Origin: Betaproteobacteria bacterium
Lineage (GTDB): Bacteria; Pseudomonadota; Gammaproteobacteria; Burkholderiales; Usitatibacteraceae
Direction: 5' to 3'
NCBI GenBank assembly: GCA_016708825.1
Contig: JADJEZ010000007.1
Span: 197,278-261,277, forward strand
DNA length: 64,000 bases
Of the stretch, positions 8,036-16,544 are shown one piece after another (positions within the stretch are counted from its first letter, which is position 1; each line of letters starts with the position of its first letter). The translations under genes and the position numbers were made by a program. The notes beneath the pieces are model-generated. The model made no database searches, had not been told where the DNA came from, and saw only the letters and a list, made by a program, of their open reading frames with translations.

Positions 8036-9042
8036 CCGAGCGCTTCGCTCCCGCGACGCTCGCGGATCTCATGCGCCGCGCGCTCGAACGCTCGGGCGCG
8101 ACCCCGGCGATGGCGGCGGCCACCGCCGCGGCGCTGGTGGCCGCCGAACTCGACGGCATCGCCTCCCACGGGGCCACGCGGATCCCGCAGTACTGCGGGC
8201 ACGTGAAGAACGGCCGCGCGACCGGCTCGGCCGTGCCGAAGGTGGTGCACGAACGCGGCGGCGCCTGCCTCGTGGACGCGGGCGGCGGGCTCGCCTTCGA
8301 GGCCTGCGCGCTCGCGGTGCGCGAGGCTATCGCGCGCGCGAAGGCGAACGGCGTGGCGTTCGCGTCCGTCACGAACAGCAACCATTTCGGCGTCGCCGCT
8401 TTTCACGCCGAGCCCATCGCCGAGGCGGGCCTCGTGGGGCTCGCCTTCGGCAATTCCCCGGCCGCGATGCCCATGTGGGGCGGCAAGCGCGCGCTCTTCG
8501 GCACGAACCCGATCGCAGCGGTCTTTCCGCGTCGGGACGCCCCGCCCCTGGTCATCGACCTGAGCCTCTCGGAAGTCGCGCGCGGCAAGCTGATGGTCGC
8601 GGCGAAGGAAGGCAAGCCGATCCCCGCCGGATGGGCGCTCGACCGCGACGGCAATCCCACCACGGATCCCAAGGCCGGCCTCGAGGGCATGATGCTGCCC
8701 GCGGGCGGCGCCAAGGGCGCGATGCTCGCCCTCGTCGTGGAGCTTCTCGCCTGCGCACTTTCCGGGGCCGCATTCGGCTTCGAGTCCGACAGCTTCTTCA
8801 CCGACGCCGGCAAGCCCACCCGCATCGGCCAGGCCTTCCTCGCGATCGACCCGGGCGCGCTCGCGGGCCGCGCAACCTACCTCGAGCGCGTCGAGACCCT
8901 CGTGGGCGCGATGCTCGCCGACGCGGGCGTGCGCCTTCCGGGCGACCGGCGGCGTGCGAACCGCGGAAAGTCCGGGCAGGAAGGCATCGCGATCGCGCCC
9001 GATCTCGCGGCGAAGATCCGCTCGCTCGCGGGGGACGGCTGA
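8032..9042 (+). CDS. Ldh-family (malate/L-lactate type) oxidoreductase, possible sulfolactate dehydrogenase (ComC-like)
   Basis: 336 residues of the NAD(P)-dependent malate/ureidoglycolate/sulfolactate dehydrogenase family. ELDGIASHGATRIPQY, the catalytic NSNHFGVAAFHAEP loop and MWGGKRALFGTNPIAA are hallmarks. In known sulfolactate degraders an enzyme of this family interconverts sulfolactate stereoisomers through sulfopyruvate, which would fit the neighbouring lyase. Other 2-hydroxy acids cannot be excluded. ATG overlaps the permease stop by 4 bases. Confidence 0.85.
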   Translation: MTERFAPATLADLMRRALERSGATPAMAAATAAALVAAELDGIASHGATRIPQYCGHVKNGRATGSAVPKVVHERGGACLVDAGGGLAFEACALAVREAIARAKANGVAFASVTNSNHFGVAAFHAEPIAEAGLVGLAFGNSPAAMPMWGGKRALFGTNPIAAVFPRRDAPPLVIDLSLSEVARGKLMVAAKEGKPIPAGWALDRDGNPTTDPKAGLEGMMLPAGGAKGAMLALVVELLACALSGAAFGFESDSFFTDAGKPTRIGQAFLAIDPGALAGRATYLERVETLVGAMLADAGVRLPGDRRRANRGKSGQEGIAIAPDLAAKIRSLAGDG

Positions 9043-9065
9043 AGCGTGGCGCCCTTCCAGGGCGC

Positions 9066-9527
9066 GTGCGCGCGCCCTTCTGCACCATCGGCGTATCGGC
9101 GACGGACACCCACGTCACGGGCATCCGGTATCTCTCGCCCGACGTGCCGGCGCTCGCGCCGAGGAAGAACACGGTTGCTTTCCTCGCCTGCGTGCAGCTC
9201 CAGGCGTACCTCGAAGACCCGGCGTTCGTCTTCGAGCTGCCGCTCAGGCTCGCGGGCACGCGCCACCAGCTCTCGGTGTGGGAGGCGATGCAGGCGATAC
9301 CGGCCGGGAAGACGCGCACCTACGGCGAGCTCGCCCGCACGATCCGCTCCTCGGCGCGCGCGGTGGGCGGGGCCTGCGGCGCGAACCCGGTCCCCATCGT
9401 GGTGCCCTGCCACCGCGTCGTGGCCGCGGGTGGCGCCCTGGGCGGCTTCATGGGCACGCGCGCCGAAGGCTTCGAACTGGCCATCAAGCGGTGGCTCCTC
9501 GCCCATGAAGGCGCCCGCGGAAGCTGA
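9066..9527 (+). CDS. ogt: Methylated-DNA--protein-cysteine methyltransferase
   Basis: About 153 residues. The C-terminal domain has VWEAMQAIPAGKTRTYGELA (helix-turn-helix), the reactive-cysteine motif VPCHRVVAAGGALGGF and a final helix. It removes methyl groups from O6-methylguanine by suicidal transfer to the PCHR cysteine. The start is uncertain: GTG 9066 gives MRAPFCTIGV, typical of Ogt, and lies 24 bases after the dehydrogenase stop. It overlaps xerD by 23 bases. Confidence 0.9.
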   Translation: MRAPFCTIGVSATDTHVTGIRYLSPDVPALAPRKNTVAFLACVQLQAYLEDPAFVFELPLRLAGTRHQLSVWEAMQAIPAGKTRTYGELARTIRSSARAVGGACGANPVPIVVPCHRVVAAGGALGGFMGTRAEGFELAIKRWLLAHEGARGS

Positions 9528-10416
9528 CGTGCGCGTGATCGAACGCTTCTGCGACGGGCTCTGGCTCGCCGACGGCCTCGCGCGCAACACCCTCGAGAGC
9601 TACCGGCGCGACGTGACGCAGTTCGCCGCCTGGCTCGCCGCGCAGGGCGAAGGCGGCCTGCTCGCCGCCGGCCCCGGGCACCTCCACCGGCACCTCGCGT
9701 GGCGCGTCCAGGCCAGGAAGGCGAGCCCGCGCACCACCGGCCGGCTGGTCTCGGCCCTCAAGCGCTTCTATCGCTTTGCACTCCAGGAGGGCCTTCGCCG
9801 CGACGACCCCTCGGCGGACATCGAGGCGCCGCGCATTCCCCGGTCGCTTCCGAAGTCGCTCTCCGAGGCCGAGGTCGAGGCGCTCCTCGCCGCGCCGGAC
9901 TCGGGGACGGACCTGGGCCTTCGCGACAAGGCGATGCTCGAGACGCTCTACGCGAGCGGACTGCGCGTCTCGGAGCTGGTCGGCCTCAAGGTGCTGCAGG
10001 TGAGCCTCGACATGGGCGTGGTGCGCGTGCTCGGCAAGGGCGCGAAGGAGCGCCTCACGCCGCTGGGCGAGGAGGCGCTCGACTGGATCCAGCGCTACCA
10101 GAAGCTCGCGCGCCCGGCGATCCTCGGGGCGAGGAAGAGCGACGCGCTCTTCGTCACGGCGCGGGGCGCCCCGATGACGCGCCAGGCTTTCTGGGGGCTC
10201 GTGAAGCGTTACGCGGCGCGCGCGCAGATCCGGTCCGCCATCTCGCCCCACACGCTGCGCCACGCCTTCGCGACCCACCTCATCAACCACGGCGCGGACC
10301 TGCGCGTGGTGCAGCTGCTGCTGGGCCACGCGGACATCTCCACCACGCAGATCTACACCCATGTCGCGCGCGAGCGGCTGAAGAAGATCCACGCCAAGCA
10401 CCACCCGCGCGGATGA
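9505..10416 (+). CDS. xerD: Site-specific tyrosine recombinase XerD
   Basis: 303 residues. The N-terminal SAM-like core-binding domain contains GLARNTLESYRRDVTQFAAW. The catalytic domain shows the conserved set: Arg in ASGLRVSEL, Lys in GKGAKER, HTLRHAFATHL, the GHADISTTQIYTH block with the nucleophilic Tyr. The 'FATHLINHGADLRVVQ' form is typical of XerD rather than XerC. It resolves chromosome dimers at dif with XerC. No dif site was seen here. Overlaps both neighbours. Confidence 0.92.
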   Translation: MKAPAEADVRVIERFCDGLWLADGLARNTLESYRRDVTQFAAWLAAQGEGGLLAAGPGHLHRHLAWRVQARKASPRTTGRLVSALKRFYRFALQEGLRRDDPSADIEAPRIPRSLPKSLSEAEVEALLAAPDSGTDLGLRDKAMLETLYASGLRVSELVGLKVLQVSLDMGVVRVLGKGAKERLTPLGEEALDWIQRYQKLARPAILGARKSDALFVTARGAPMTRQAFWGLVKRYAARAQIRSAISPHTLRHAFATHLINHGADLRVVQLLLGHADISTTQIYTHVARERLKKIHAKHHPRG

Positions 10417-11166
10417 ACGAACTGGCCCAGCTGCCGCTCGCGTTCTGGATCGTGGCGCCGCTCGCGGTACTCTTCGCCTACACCGTGTTCGGCATGTCGG
10501 GGTTCGGCTCGACCATCATCTCGATCCCGATCCTCGCGAACTGGCTTCCCCTCACCTATCTCGTGCCGCTCATGGCGCTGGCGGACCTCGCCGCGGCGGT
10601 GTTCGTCGGCGGAGCCAACCGCCGCCACGTGAGCCTGCCGGAACTCAAGCGCGTGATGCCGTTCATGGTCGTGGGCATCGTCCTCGGCGTCACCGTGCTC
10701 GTGAGCGCGCCCCAGCCGCCGCTCAAGGTGGCGGCCGCGCTCTTCTCGATCGTCGTGGGCCTGCACGCGATCCTCGATCCGTCGCCGCGCTCGACGATCT
10801 CGACGTGGTGGTGCGTTCCGGCCGGCGTCTTCGCGGGCATCTTCGCCGCGGTCTTCGGGGCGGGGGCCGGTCAACGTGGCCTACCTCGCGGGGCGGCTGC
10901 GCGACAAGTCCGCGATACGCTCGACCGTGTCGGTGATCATCTCGATCTCGGCCACGCTGCGCACGCTTTCCTACGCGCTCGCGGGCTTGGTCCTCAAGGC
11001 CGGGATCGCCAAGGGCATCCTCCTCGTCGCGCCCTTCGCCCTGGCCGGGATCGCGCTGGGCTCGCGCATCCACATCGGGCTCACGCAGGCGCAGATGCGC
11101 CGGGTGGTCGGCGGCGTCATCATGGGAAGCGGCGTGGTCCTGATGGCCCGCACGCTCCTCGCCTGA
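10413..11166 (+). CDS. TauE/SafE (TSUP) family permease, frameshifted
   Basis: The first frame gives about 150 residues with FAYTVFGMSGFGSTIISIPIL and FAGIFAAVFGAG; the sequence continues in another frame from about 10866 as PVNVAYLAGRLRDKSAIRS up to a stop at 11166. Joined, it is a normal family member of about 250 residues with eight membrane segments. The break is in a run of G and C at about 10858-10872. TSUP proteins export sulfite, sulfoacetate or related anions. It sits 1.4 kb after the sulfolactate-like genes but behind ogt and xerD, so a link is only suggestive. Confidence 0.8.
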
Positions 11167-11177
11167 GGGGTGCGGCC

Positions 11178-11660
11178 GTGACGAAGCACGCCGCCACACC
11201 CGCGACCCTCTTTCTCGCCAGGCACGGTGTCGCGTTCACCGAGCACCACTACGAGTACGTCGAGCATGGCGGCACCGCCGTGTCCTCGGCATCGCTCGGC
11301 GTGCCGGAGCACGAGGTCGTGAAGACGCTGGTCATGGAGACCGACAAGGGCGAGCCCCTGGTGGTGCTCATGCACGGCGACCGCAAGGTCTCGACGAAGG
11401 AACTCGCGCGCGTGGCGCGGGTGAAACGGGTGTTTCCGTGCAAGCCCGAGGATGCGACGCGCCACTCCGGCTTCCTGGTCGGCGGCTGCTCGCCCTTCGG
11501 CACGCGAAAGCCCATGCCGGTCTACCTCGAGCGCTCGATCCTCGCGGCTGCGCGCATCTACATCAACGGCGGGCGCCGCGGCTACCTCGTGGGCATCGCG
11601 CCGGCCGAGATCGTGCGCGTGCTCTCGCCCGTCCTTGTTGAGGTGGGGCGCGAGGAGTAA
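11178..11660 (+). CDS. ybaK: YbaK/EbsC-type aminoacyl-tRNA deacylase
   Basis: 160 residues. HHYEYVEHGGTAVSSASLGVPEHEVVKTLVME, LMHGDRKVSTKELAR and HSGFLVGGCSPFGTRKPMPV match the Cys-tRNA(Pro)/Cys-tRNA(Cys) deacylase family, including the conserved Lys in VVKTL and the GGxSPFG loop. It hydrolyses misacylated tRNA. GTG start at 11178, 12 bases after the permease stop. Confidence 0.88.
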   Translation: MTKHAATPATLFLARHGVAFTEHHYEYVEHGGTAVSSASLGVPEHEVVKTLVMETDKGEPLVVLMHGDRKVSTKELARVARVKRVFPCKPEDATRHSGFLVGGCSPFGTRKPMPVYLERSILAAARIYINGGRRGYLVGIAPAEIVRVLSPVLVEVGREE

Positions 11661-11696
11661 CCTCGCTTTCGCTTCCCGACCAACGACGGACTGCGC

Positions 11697-12499
11697 ATGC
11701 ATCCCAACGAACCCGGCTTTCCGTCGCCGCCCGCCAGCCGCCAACGACCCGGGCACCGCCGCGCCTCGTCATGCCGGGCCGCAGGTGCGCCGCGAGCGAG
11801 GGCGTGGACTGGATCTCCGACGGCTGGCGGCTCTTCCGCAGGCGCCCCTCATGTGGATCGTCTTCTTCGTCCTCTTCCTCCTCATCCACGTCGCGCTGGG
11901 CCTTGGTGCCCTGGGTGGGGACGTTCCTCGGCAACCTCGTCTCGCCGCTCTTCCCGGGGGCATCGCGCTGGGGTGCCGGTCCTCGAGACGGGAGGAGACC
12001 TCGAGCTGGAGCACCTGCTCGCCGGCTTCCGGCGCAACACGGGCCTGCTGCTCGCGATCGGCGCGATCTACGTGCTGGGGGAACTCGCGCTGATGAGCGT
12101 CTTCGGGCTCTTCGCGGGCAAGAAGTTCCTGTTCGCGGTCATCCGGGGCGACGAGGCGGCGATCGTGAATTCCCTTCCGGACGATTTCCTGTGGCTCGCG
12201 ATCGGCGGGCTGGTCACGCTTGCGCTGGCGATTCCGCTGCTGGCGGCCTACTGGTTCGCGCCCGCGCTCGCGATGCTGCACGGCGTGCCCGCGCTGGAAG
12301 CGATGAAGGCGAGCCTCGTCGCGTGCCTGCGCAACTTCCTGCCGATGCTCGTCTACGGCCTGGTGATGCTCGTGCTGCTCGTGGCGGCGGTGATCCCCCT
12401 CGGGCTGGGGCTCCTCGCGTGGGCGCCGCTCCTGCTCGCCACGGTCTACACGTCCTACCGCGCCGTCTTCACCGAGGCGGAGCGGCTGAGCCGGCCTAG
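11697..12499 (+). pseudogene. BPSS1780-like membrane protein, broken by several frameshifts
   Basis: Pieces in different frames fit one betaproteobacterial membrane protein: an N-terminal Pro-rich segment, VDWISDGWRLFRR near 11800, PLMWIVFFVLFLLIHVALG near 11850, VPWVGTFLGNLVSPLFPG near 11910, then from about 11980 one long frame with LEHLLAGFRRNTGLLLAIGA, a segment ALAIPLLAAYWFAPALAM and YTSYRAVFTE. At least four frame changes lie between 11750 and 11980. The stop could be TAG 12497-12499 after one more shift. Function unknown. The density of indels suggests poor consensus here rather than slow decay. Confidence 0.6.
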
Positions 12500-12689
12500 A
12501 GCAAACGCCCAGCGCCGTGAGGGCGAGCGAGATGAGCACCGTGGTGGTGATGGGCAGGTACACGAGGCGCCCGCGGAAGCGCACGGTGATGTCGCCCGGC
12601 AGCCGGCCCAGCCCCAGCTTCGAGAAGCTCGGCGCGAAGAGCGAGAGCACGACCACGGCCACCACGATCACCAGCACCCACTTCAGCAT
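12500..12689 (-). CDS. DUF2905-type small membrane protein
   Basis: About 64 residues: MLKWVLVIVVAVVVLSLFAP, KLGLGRLPGDITVRFRGR and a second hydrophobic segment TTTVLISLALTALGV. This two-helix pattern with LGRLPGD and a YLPI stretch is that of DUF2905. The frame runs on past the expected end; adding one T to a TTT run near 12505 would give a stop directly (VLL then TAG). Function unknown. It shares its strand with folB, 7 bases upstream. Confidence 0.7.
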
Positions 12690-12696
12690 TCGGACC

Positions 12697-12885
12697 TCAT
12701 TTCGAAGGCGCGCGCGGGCGCTCGATGGTCACGCCCACCTTGCGCACGTTGCGGATATGCCCGGCCGTATCGCCCGGGATGCCGATCTCGACGTCGAGCT
12801 CCAGCGTCTGCGGGCGCAGCTTCTCCCAGTCGTAGATGCCGACCCAGGCGTCGATGCGGTATTCGCGAATGAAGATCTTGTCCAT
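12697..12885 (-). pseudogene. folB: Dihydroneopterin aldolase FolB with internal in-frame deletion
   Basis: Only 62 residues instead of about 120. The N-terminal 40 are a normal FolB start (MDKIFIREYRIDAWVGIYDW and TLELDVEIGIPGDTAG), then the sequence jumps to what looks like the family C-terminus, HIRNVRKVGVTIERPR. The central helices and the conserved catalytic Lys are missing. The join is in frame. FolB makes 6-hydroxymethyl-dihydropterin for folate. Either the gene is deleted internally or about 170 bases were collapsed in assembly. It should not be active as written. Confidence 0.75.
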
Positions 12886-12944
12886 CGGGAGGGCGCGTCG
12901 CGCGCGGGCGGGAGGGGGGCGATTCGGAGGCCGTATTGTAGAGT

Positions 12945-13550
12945 ATGGGCATGACCGCAGTCCTCGCCGCCATCGTCGCTTATCTCGTGGGCTCGATTCC
13001 CTTCGCCGTGGTCGTGAGCCGCGCGATGGGCCTGCCCGATCCGCGCTCCTACGGTTCGGGCAACCCCGGCACCACGAACGTCCTGCGCTCGGGCAGCAAG
13101 GCCGCCGCCGCGCTCACACTGGCCGGGGATGCGCTCAAGGGCTGGGTCCCGGTCTGGGTGGCCATCCGGCTGGGCCTCGCCGACGAGATCGTGGCGGTGG
13201 TGGCGCTCGCGGCGTTCCTCGGGCATGTCTTCCCGGTCTGGCTCCGGTTCAAGGGGGGCAAGGGCGTGGCCACGGCCGCGGGCGTGCTCCTGGCCGTGGA
13301 CTGGCGCGCGGGGCTCGCGACGCTCGCGGTCTGGGCCCTGGTGGTGGCCGCCACCCGCTATTCCTCCTCGGGGCGATCCTCGCGGCGCCGGCCGCGCCGG
13401 CGGCGCTTTACTGGCGGCGCGGCGCTGGCGCGCTCTTCGTGGCCACCTGCGCGCTGCGCGCCGTGCTCGTGTGGCGCCACCGACGCGAACATCGGCAAGT
13501 TGCTGCGCGGCGAGGAAAGCCGCATCGGAGAAAAGAAGGCGGTGACATGA
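12945..13550 (+). CDS. plsY: Glycerol-3-phosphate acyltransferase PlsY, frameshifted twice
   Basis: The start VAYLVGSIPFAVVVSRAMGL, SGNPGTTNVLRSGSKAAA, GDALKGWVPV and LGHVFPVWLRFKGGKGVATA are the PlsY signature loops. From about 13372 to 13480 the family sequence is found in another frame (LGAILAAPAAPAALY, AVLVWRHR), and the last part (NIGKLLRGEESRIGEKK) returns to the first frame. Correctly joined it is about 200 residues. PlsY acylates glycerol-3-phosphate using acyl phosphate at the inner membrane. ATG 12951 is an alternative start. Divergent from folB, as in many betaproteobacteria. Confidence 0.88.
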   Translation: MGMTAVLAAIVAYLVGSIPFAVVVSRAMGLPDPRSYGSGNPGTTNVLRSGSKAAAALTLAGDALKGWVPVWVAIRLGLADEIVAVVALAAFLGHVFPVWLRFKGGKGVATAAGVLLAVDWRAGLATLAVWALVVAATRYSSSGRSSRRRPRRRRFTGGAALARSSWPPARCAPCSCGATDANIGKLLRGEESRIGEKKAVT

Positions 13551-14122
13551 AACCCGGAAAGCCCGGCCCCGTGGACGACGATCTCGACTTCACCAAGCCG
13601 GTGGCGGTGCCGCCCCCTGCGCCGACGCCGCAGCAGCTCGAGACGGCCCGCAAGGAGGCAGCCAAGGGCGGCGTGGAGCTGAGCCAGGCGGGCTACTACA
13701 TCGCCATCGCGCGCCGCGCGGCGGCCAAGATCCCGCCGCGCAACGGCGAGCGCCACGCGCTGCTCGTGGTGGAGGACGACCCGGACCTCTCCAACCTGCT
13801 CGTGGAGATCTTCACCGTGGCCGGCTTCGAGGTCCGCCGCGCTGCCAACCGCGCGCAGATCAACGCCGAGGTGAACAAGCCGATCCTGCCGGACCTGATC
13901 CTGCTCGACATCGTGCTTCCGGACGCCGACGGGCTGCAGATTCTCGGGCGCCTGCGCGCCCATCCCAAGTACGCGCGCATGCCCGTGATCATGATGACCG
14001 GCAAGGCCGATGTGACCGACGTGAAGGCGGGGCTCGCGGCCGGGGCCGACGGCTACGTGAGCAAGCCCTTCAAGATGAGCGCGCTGGTGGCGGCGGTGAA
14101 CCTCGTGCTGGGCAAGTCCTAG
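13547..14122 (+). CDS. Response regulator with N-terminal extension
   Basis: 191 residues. Residues about 70-190 are a receiver domain: ALLVVEDDPDLSNLL with the acidic pair, the phosphorylated Asp in LILLDIVLPDADGL, MPVIMMTGKAD (Thr) and YVSKPFKMS (Lys). The first 70 residues are Pro-rich and include a short helical part (TPQQLETARKEAAKGGVEL). There is no output domain, so it probably acts through protein contact. No histidine kinase is nearby. Overlaps the plsY stop. Confidence 0.85.
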   Translation: MKPGKPGPVDDDLDFTKPVAVPPPAPTPQQLETARKEAAKGGVELSQAGYYIAIARRAAAKIPPRNGERHALLVVEDDPDLSNLLVEIFTVAGFEVRRAANRAQINAEVNKPILPDLILLDIVLPDADGLQILGRLRAHPKYARMPVIMMTGKADVTDVKAGLAAGADGYVSKPFKMSALVAAVNLVLGKS

Positions 14123-14481
14123 CCCCGTCGCGGCGGGATGCGCCACCAGGTCCACGCGACCAGGGCCCCGAAGGCGACATAGACGGAAGTGAACACCCAG
14201 GGCGGGGCGCTCCAGTAGAGGAGCGCGCGCACCCAGCGCTCGATGAACCCCTCCCCCGTGGCCGCACCCCGGAGCGCGTCCTCCCAGATCGTGAGGGGGC
14301 AGGTGTAGCCGAGCACCGATTCCACCACCACGAATGCGATGGCCGCCAGGTGCAGCCCGCGGAACCACCGGTTCCTCGCCCAGGCACGACCCAGGGCCTC
14401 GCCCGCCCAGGTCGCGACGAGCCCGCCCACCACGAAGAGGACGAAGGCCCCATGGACGAGGAGTACGAGGTCGGCAAGCAT
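14119..14481 (-). CDS. DUF2784 family membrane protein
   Basis: About 120 residues with four hydrophobic segments: MLADLVLLVHGAFVLFVVGG, LHLAAIAFVVVESVLGYTCP, WVRALLYWSAPPWVFTSVYV and a last helix ending in WWRIPPRRG. The ESVLGxxCPLTxWE motif is the hallmark of DUF2784. ATG 14481 is chosen, as upstream sequence belongs to a palindromic repeat. Function unknown. Its 3' end overlaps the convergent response regulator by 4 bases. Confidence 0.82.
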   Translation of the reverse strand: MLADLVLLVHGAFVLFVVGGLVATWAGEALGRAWARNRWFRGLHLAAIAFVVVESVLGYTCPLTIWEDALRGAATGEGFIERWVRALLYWSAPPWVFTSVYVAFGALVAWTWWRIPPRRG

Positions 14482-14514
14482 GGTCGGCGGCTTTCCCCCG
14501 CGCGGACGTGAATC

Positions 14515-14560
14515 GGGGACGCTCCCCTGTTTCACCGCGATGAAAAAGGGGAGCGTCCCC
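14515..14560. repeat. GGGGACGCTCCCC palindromic repeat, copy 1
   Basis: GGGGACGCTCCCCT (14515-14528) and AGGGGAGCGTCCCC (14547-14560) are perfect 14-base inverted arms. The same core is found at 34038-34081. It lies between the ends of the S9 peptidase and the DUF2784 gene. This looks like a dispersed REP-type element; no REP-associated transposase gene is in the window. Confidence 0.75.
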
Positions 14561-14569
14561 ATTTTCTGT

Positions 14570-16540
14570 TTACCAGGGCTTGAGCGTGCGGCGGATGAAT
14601 TCCACCGTGGCGTTGAACTGGAAGTCCGCGTTGGCCTTCTTGCGGAAGCCGTGCCCTTCGTTCGTGGCGAGCAGGTACCAGGCGGGCGTGCCGCGCTGCT
14701 CGAGCGCGGCGACGATCTGCGCGGACTCGGTCCAGGGCACGCGCGGGTCGTTCTTGCCCTGCGCGATGAAGAGGGGTTTCGTGATCTTCTCCACGTGGGT
14801 GAGCGGCGAGATCGACTCCAGGAACTCCCGCATCGCCGGCACGCGCTCGTCGCCGTACTCCACGCGTCGCAGGTCGCGTCGGTAGGTCTCGGTGCGTTCG
14901 AGGAAGGTGACGAAATTGGATATCCCCACGGTGCTCGCCGCGCCCGCGATCCGGTCGGCGTAGCGCACGGACGCGGCGAGCGCCATGTAGCCGCCGTAGC
15001 TGCCGCCCATGACCAGCACGCGCCCGGCGTCGAGCCCGGGCTGGACGCCGATCCAGTCGAGGAGCGCGCCGAGGTCCTTCACGGAATCCTCGCGCAGCCG
15101 CCCGTTGTCCAGCTTGAGGAAGCGCTTGCCGAAGCCCGACGAGCCGCGCACGTTGGGGTAGATGAGCGCGATGCCCAGCTCGTTCACCAGGTAGTTGTTG
15201 CGGCCGATGAACCCCGCGCGGGCCTGTGCGGCGGGCCCGCCGTGCACGCTCACGACGACCGGGCGCACGCCCTCGAAGCGCGACGGCGGGTGGTAGTAGA
15301 GGCCGGTGATCACCCGCCCGTCGAAGCTCTTCCAGCGGATCACGCGCGGCTCGGGAAACGTCGCCGCGTTGAGTGCCGGGCTGTTGCCGTTGGTCCAGCG
15401 CGTGACCCGGTTGGCGCCGGGGTCGTAGGAGAAGACGTCGCCAGGCGAACGCGACGAGGCGTGCGTGAAGGCGATCTCCGAGCCGTCCTTCCTCCAGCGC
15501 AGCGTCGAGATGACGCCGGGCACCAGCGCGGGGCGCAGCGTCTCCTTGCGCGTGGCGAGGTCGAGGAAGCGCAGCACGTGGGCGCCCTCCTCGTTGGTGA
15601 CGAAGGCGATCCTTCCCGCCGCCCCGGAAAGGGCGATCTCCTCGACGTCGAACTTGAGGTTTGCAGCCAGCGCCTGCTCGCGCCCCGAGGCGATGTCGAC
15701 GCGCGCGAGGTGACGGTACTCCGAGCCGCGGTCGCTCACCACGTAGAGCGCATTGCCGTCGGGGGAGAATTGCGGGCTCTCGTAAAACACCGGCGTGCCA
15801 CGGACGGGCTTCGTGAGGCGCCGGCGCTTGCCCGTGGCCACGTCCATCAGCCACAGGTGCGATTCCTCGGCCGACACGTACTCGACGAAGGCGAGGCGCC
15901 GGTCGTCGGGCGAGAAGCTGAAGTCGCGCCAGCCTCCGCCGGGCAGCTGCGCGAGCACGCGCGCCTTTTCCGGGTCGGCCGGATCGGCGAGGTGCACGGT
16001 GGTGCTCGCCACGCGGGAAGAGTCGTTGCGGTCGATCGGCACCGTCGTGAACACGATGCGATCGCCGCGGTGGTTCCATTCCGGCGTGCCCGCGCGCCGT
16101 CCGGCTGGGCTCACCGGCACGCTTTGCCTCGAGGCCGGGTCGTAGCGGTGGATCGCGAACACCTCGTCGCCGCCCCTGCCGTGGGAAAGCAGCAGCCACT
16201 TCGCCGCTTGCGGCTCCCAGCGGCCGGCGGACACGGCATCGGGCATGTCCGTGAGCGACTCGGGCGCCCGCCCGGGTTCGGTGACGCGGTGGAGCTGCTC
16301 GGTCTCGCCCAGGCGCCGCCGCACGAGGAACTCCCGGCCCTGCGGATGCCAGTCGAGGAGCGTGCTCGGCCGGAAGGCGGTGTAGGGCGCGGTCGCGGCG
16401 GCGATCTCCGCGGGGATCGGCGGCACGCCCTCGAGGACGAGGCTCGCGGGCGGCGTGAGGAATTCGCCCTGCGCGTGGGCGGCGAGCGCGGCCGCGGCGA
16501 GGAGCGCGGGCGCGAGCCGGCGAAGCGTTACGGGCTGCAT
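14570..16540 (-). CDS. S9-family serine peptidase (prolyl oligopeptidase / dipeptidyl peptidase type)
   Basis: 656 residues with a signal peptide (LAPALLAAAALAAHAQG). The middle is a beta-propeller with TolB-like repeats such as SPDDRRLAFVE and SPDGNALYVVSD. The C-terminal alpha/beta-hydrolase domain has the nucleophile in MGGSYGGYMAL, Asp in QGKNDPRVP and His in NEGHGF. Secreted or periplasmic; it likely removes dipeptides or cleaves short peptides after certain residues. Stands before the sulfurtransferase on the same strand, but 4 bases apart with opposite order of function. Confidence 0.92.
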   Translation of the reverse strand: MQPVTLRRLAPALLAAAALAAHAQGEFLTPPASLVLEGVPPIPAEIAAATAPYTAFRPSTLLDWHPQGREFLVRRRLGETEQLHRVTEPGRAPESLTDMPDAVSAGRWEPQAAKWLLLSHGRGGDEVFAIHRYDPASRQSVPVSPAGRRAGTPEWNHRGDRIVFTTVPIDRNDSSRVASTTVHLADPADPEKARVLAQLPGGGWRDFSFSPDDRRLAFVEYVSAEESHLWLMDVATGKRRRLTKPVRGTPVFYESPQFSPDGNALYVVSDRGSEYRHLARVDIASGREQALAANLKFDVEEIALSGAAGRIAFVTNEEGAHVLRFLDLATRKETLRPALVPGVISTLRWRKDGSEIAFTHASSRSPGDVFSYDPGANRVTRWTNGNSPALNAATFPEPRVIRWKSFDGRVITGLYYHPPSRFEGVRPVVVSVHGGPAAQARAGFIGRNNYLVNELGIALIYPNVRGSSGFGKRFLKLDNGRLREDSVKDLGALLDWIGVQPGLDAGRVLVMGGSYGGYMALAASVRYADRIAGAASTVGISNFVTFLERTETYRRDLRRVEYGDERVPAMREFLESISPLTHVEKITKPLFIAQGKNDPRVPWTESAQIVAALEQRGTPAWYLLATNEGHGFRKKANADFQFNATVEFIRRTLKPW

Positions 16541-16544
16541 CGGC

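Noticed and set aside
9505..10416. xerD as part of a mobile element or integron
   Set aside because: It has housekeeping XerD features, and the flanking ogt and TauE genes overlap it as in an ordinary operon; no attachment sites are seen.
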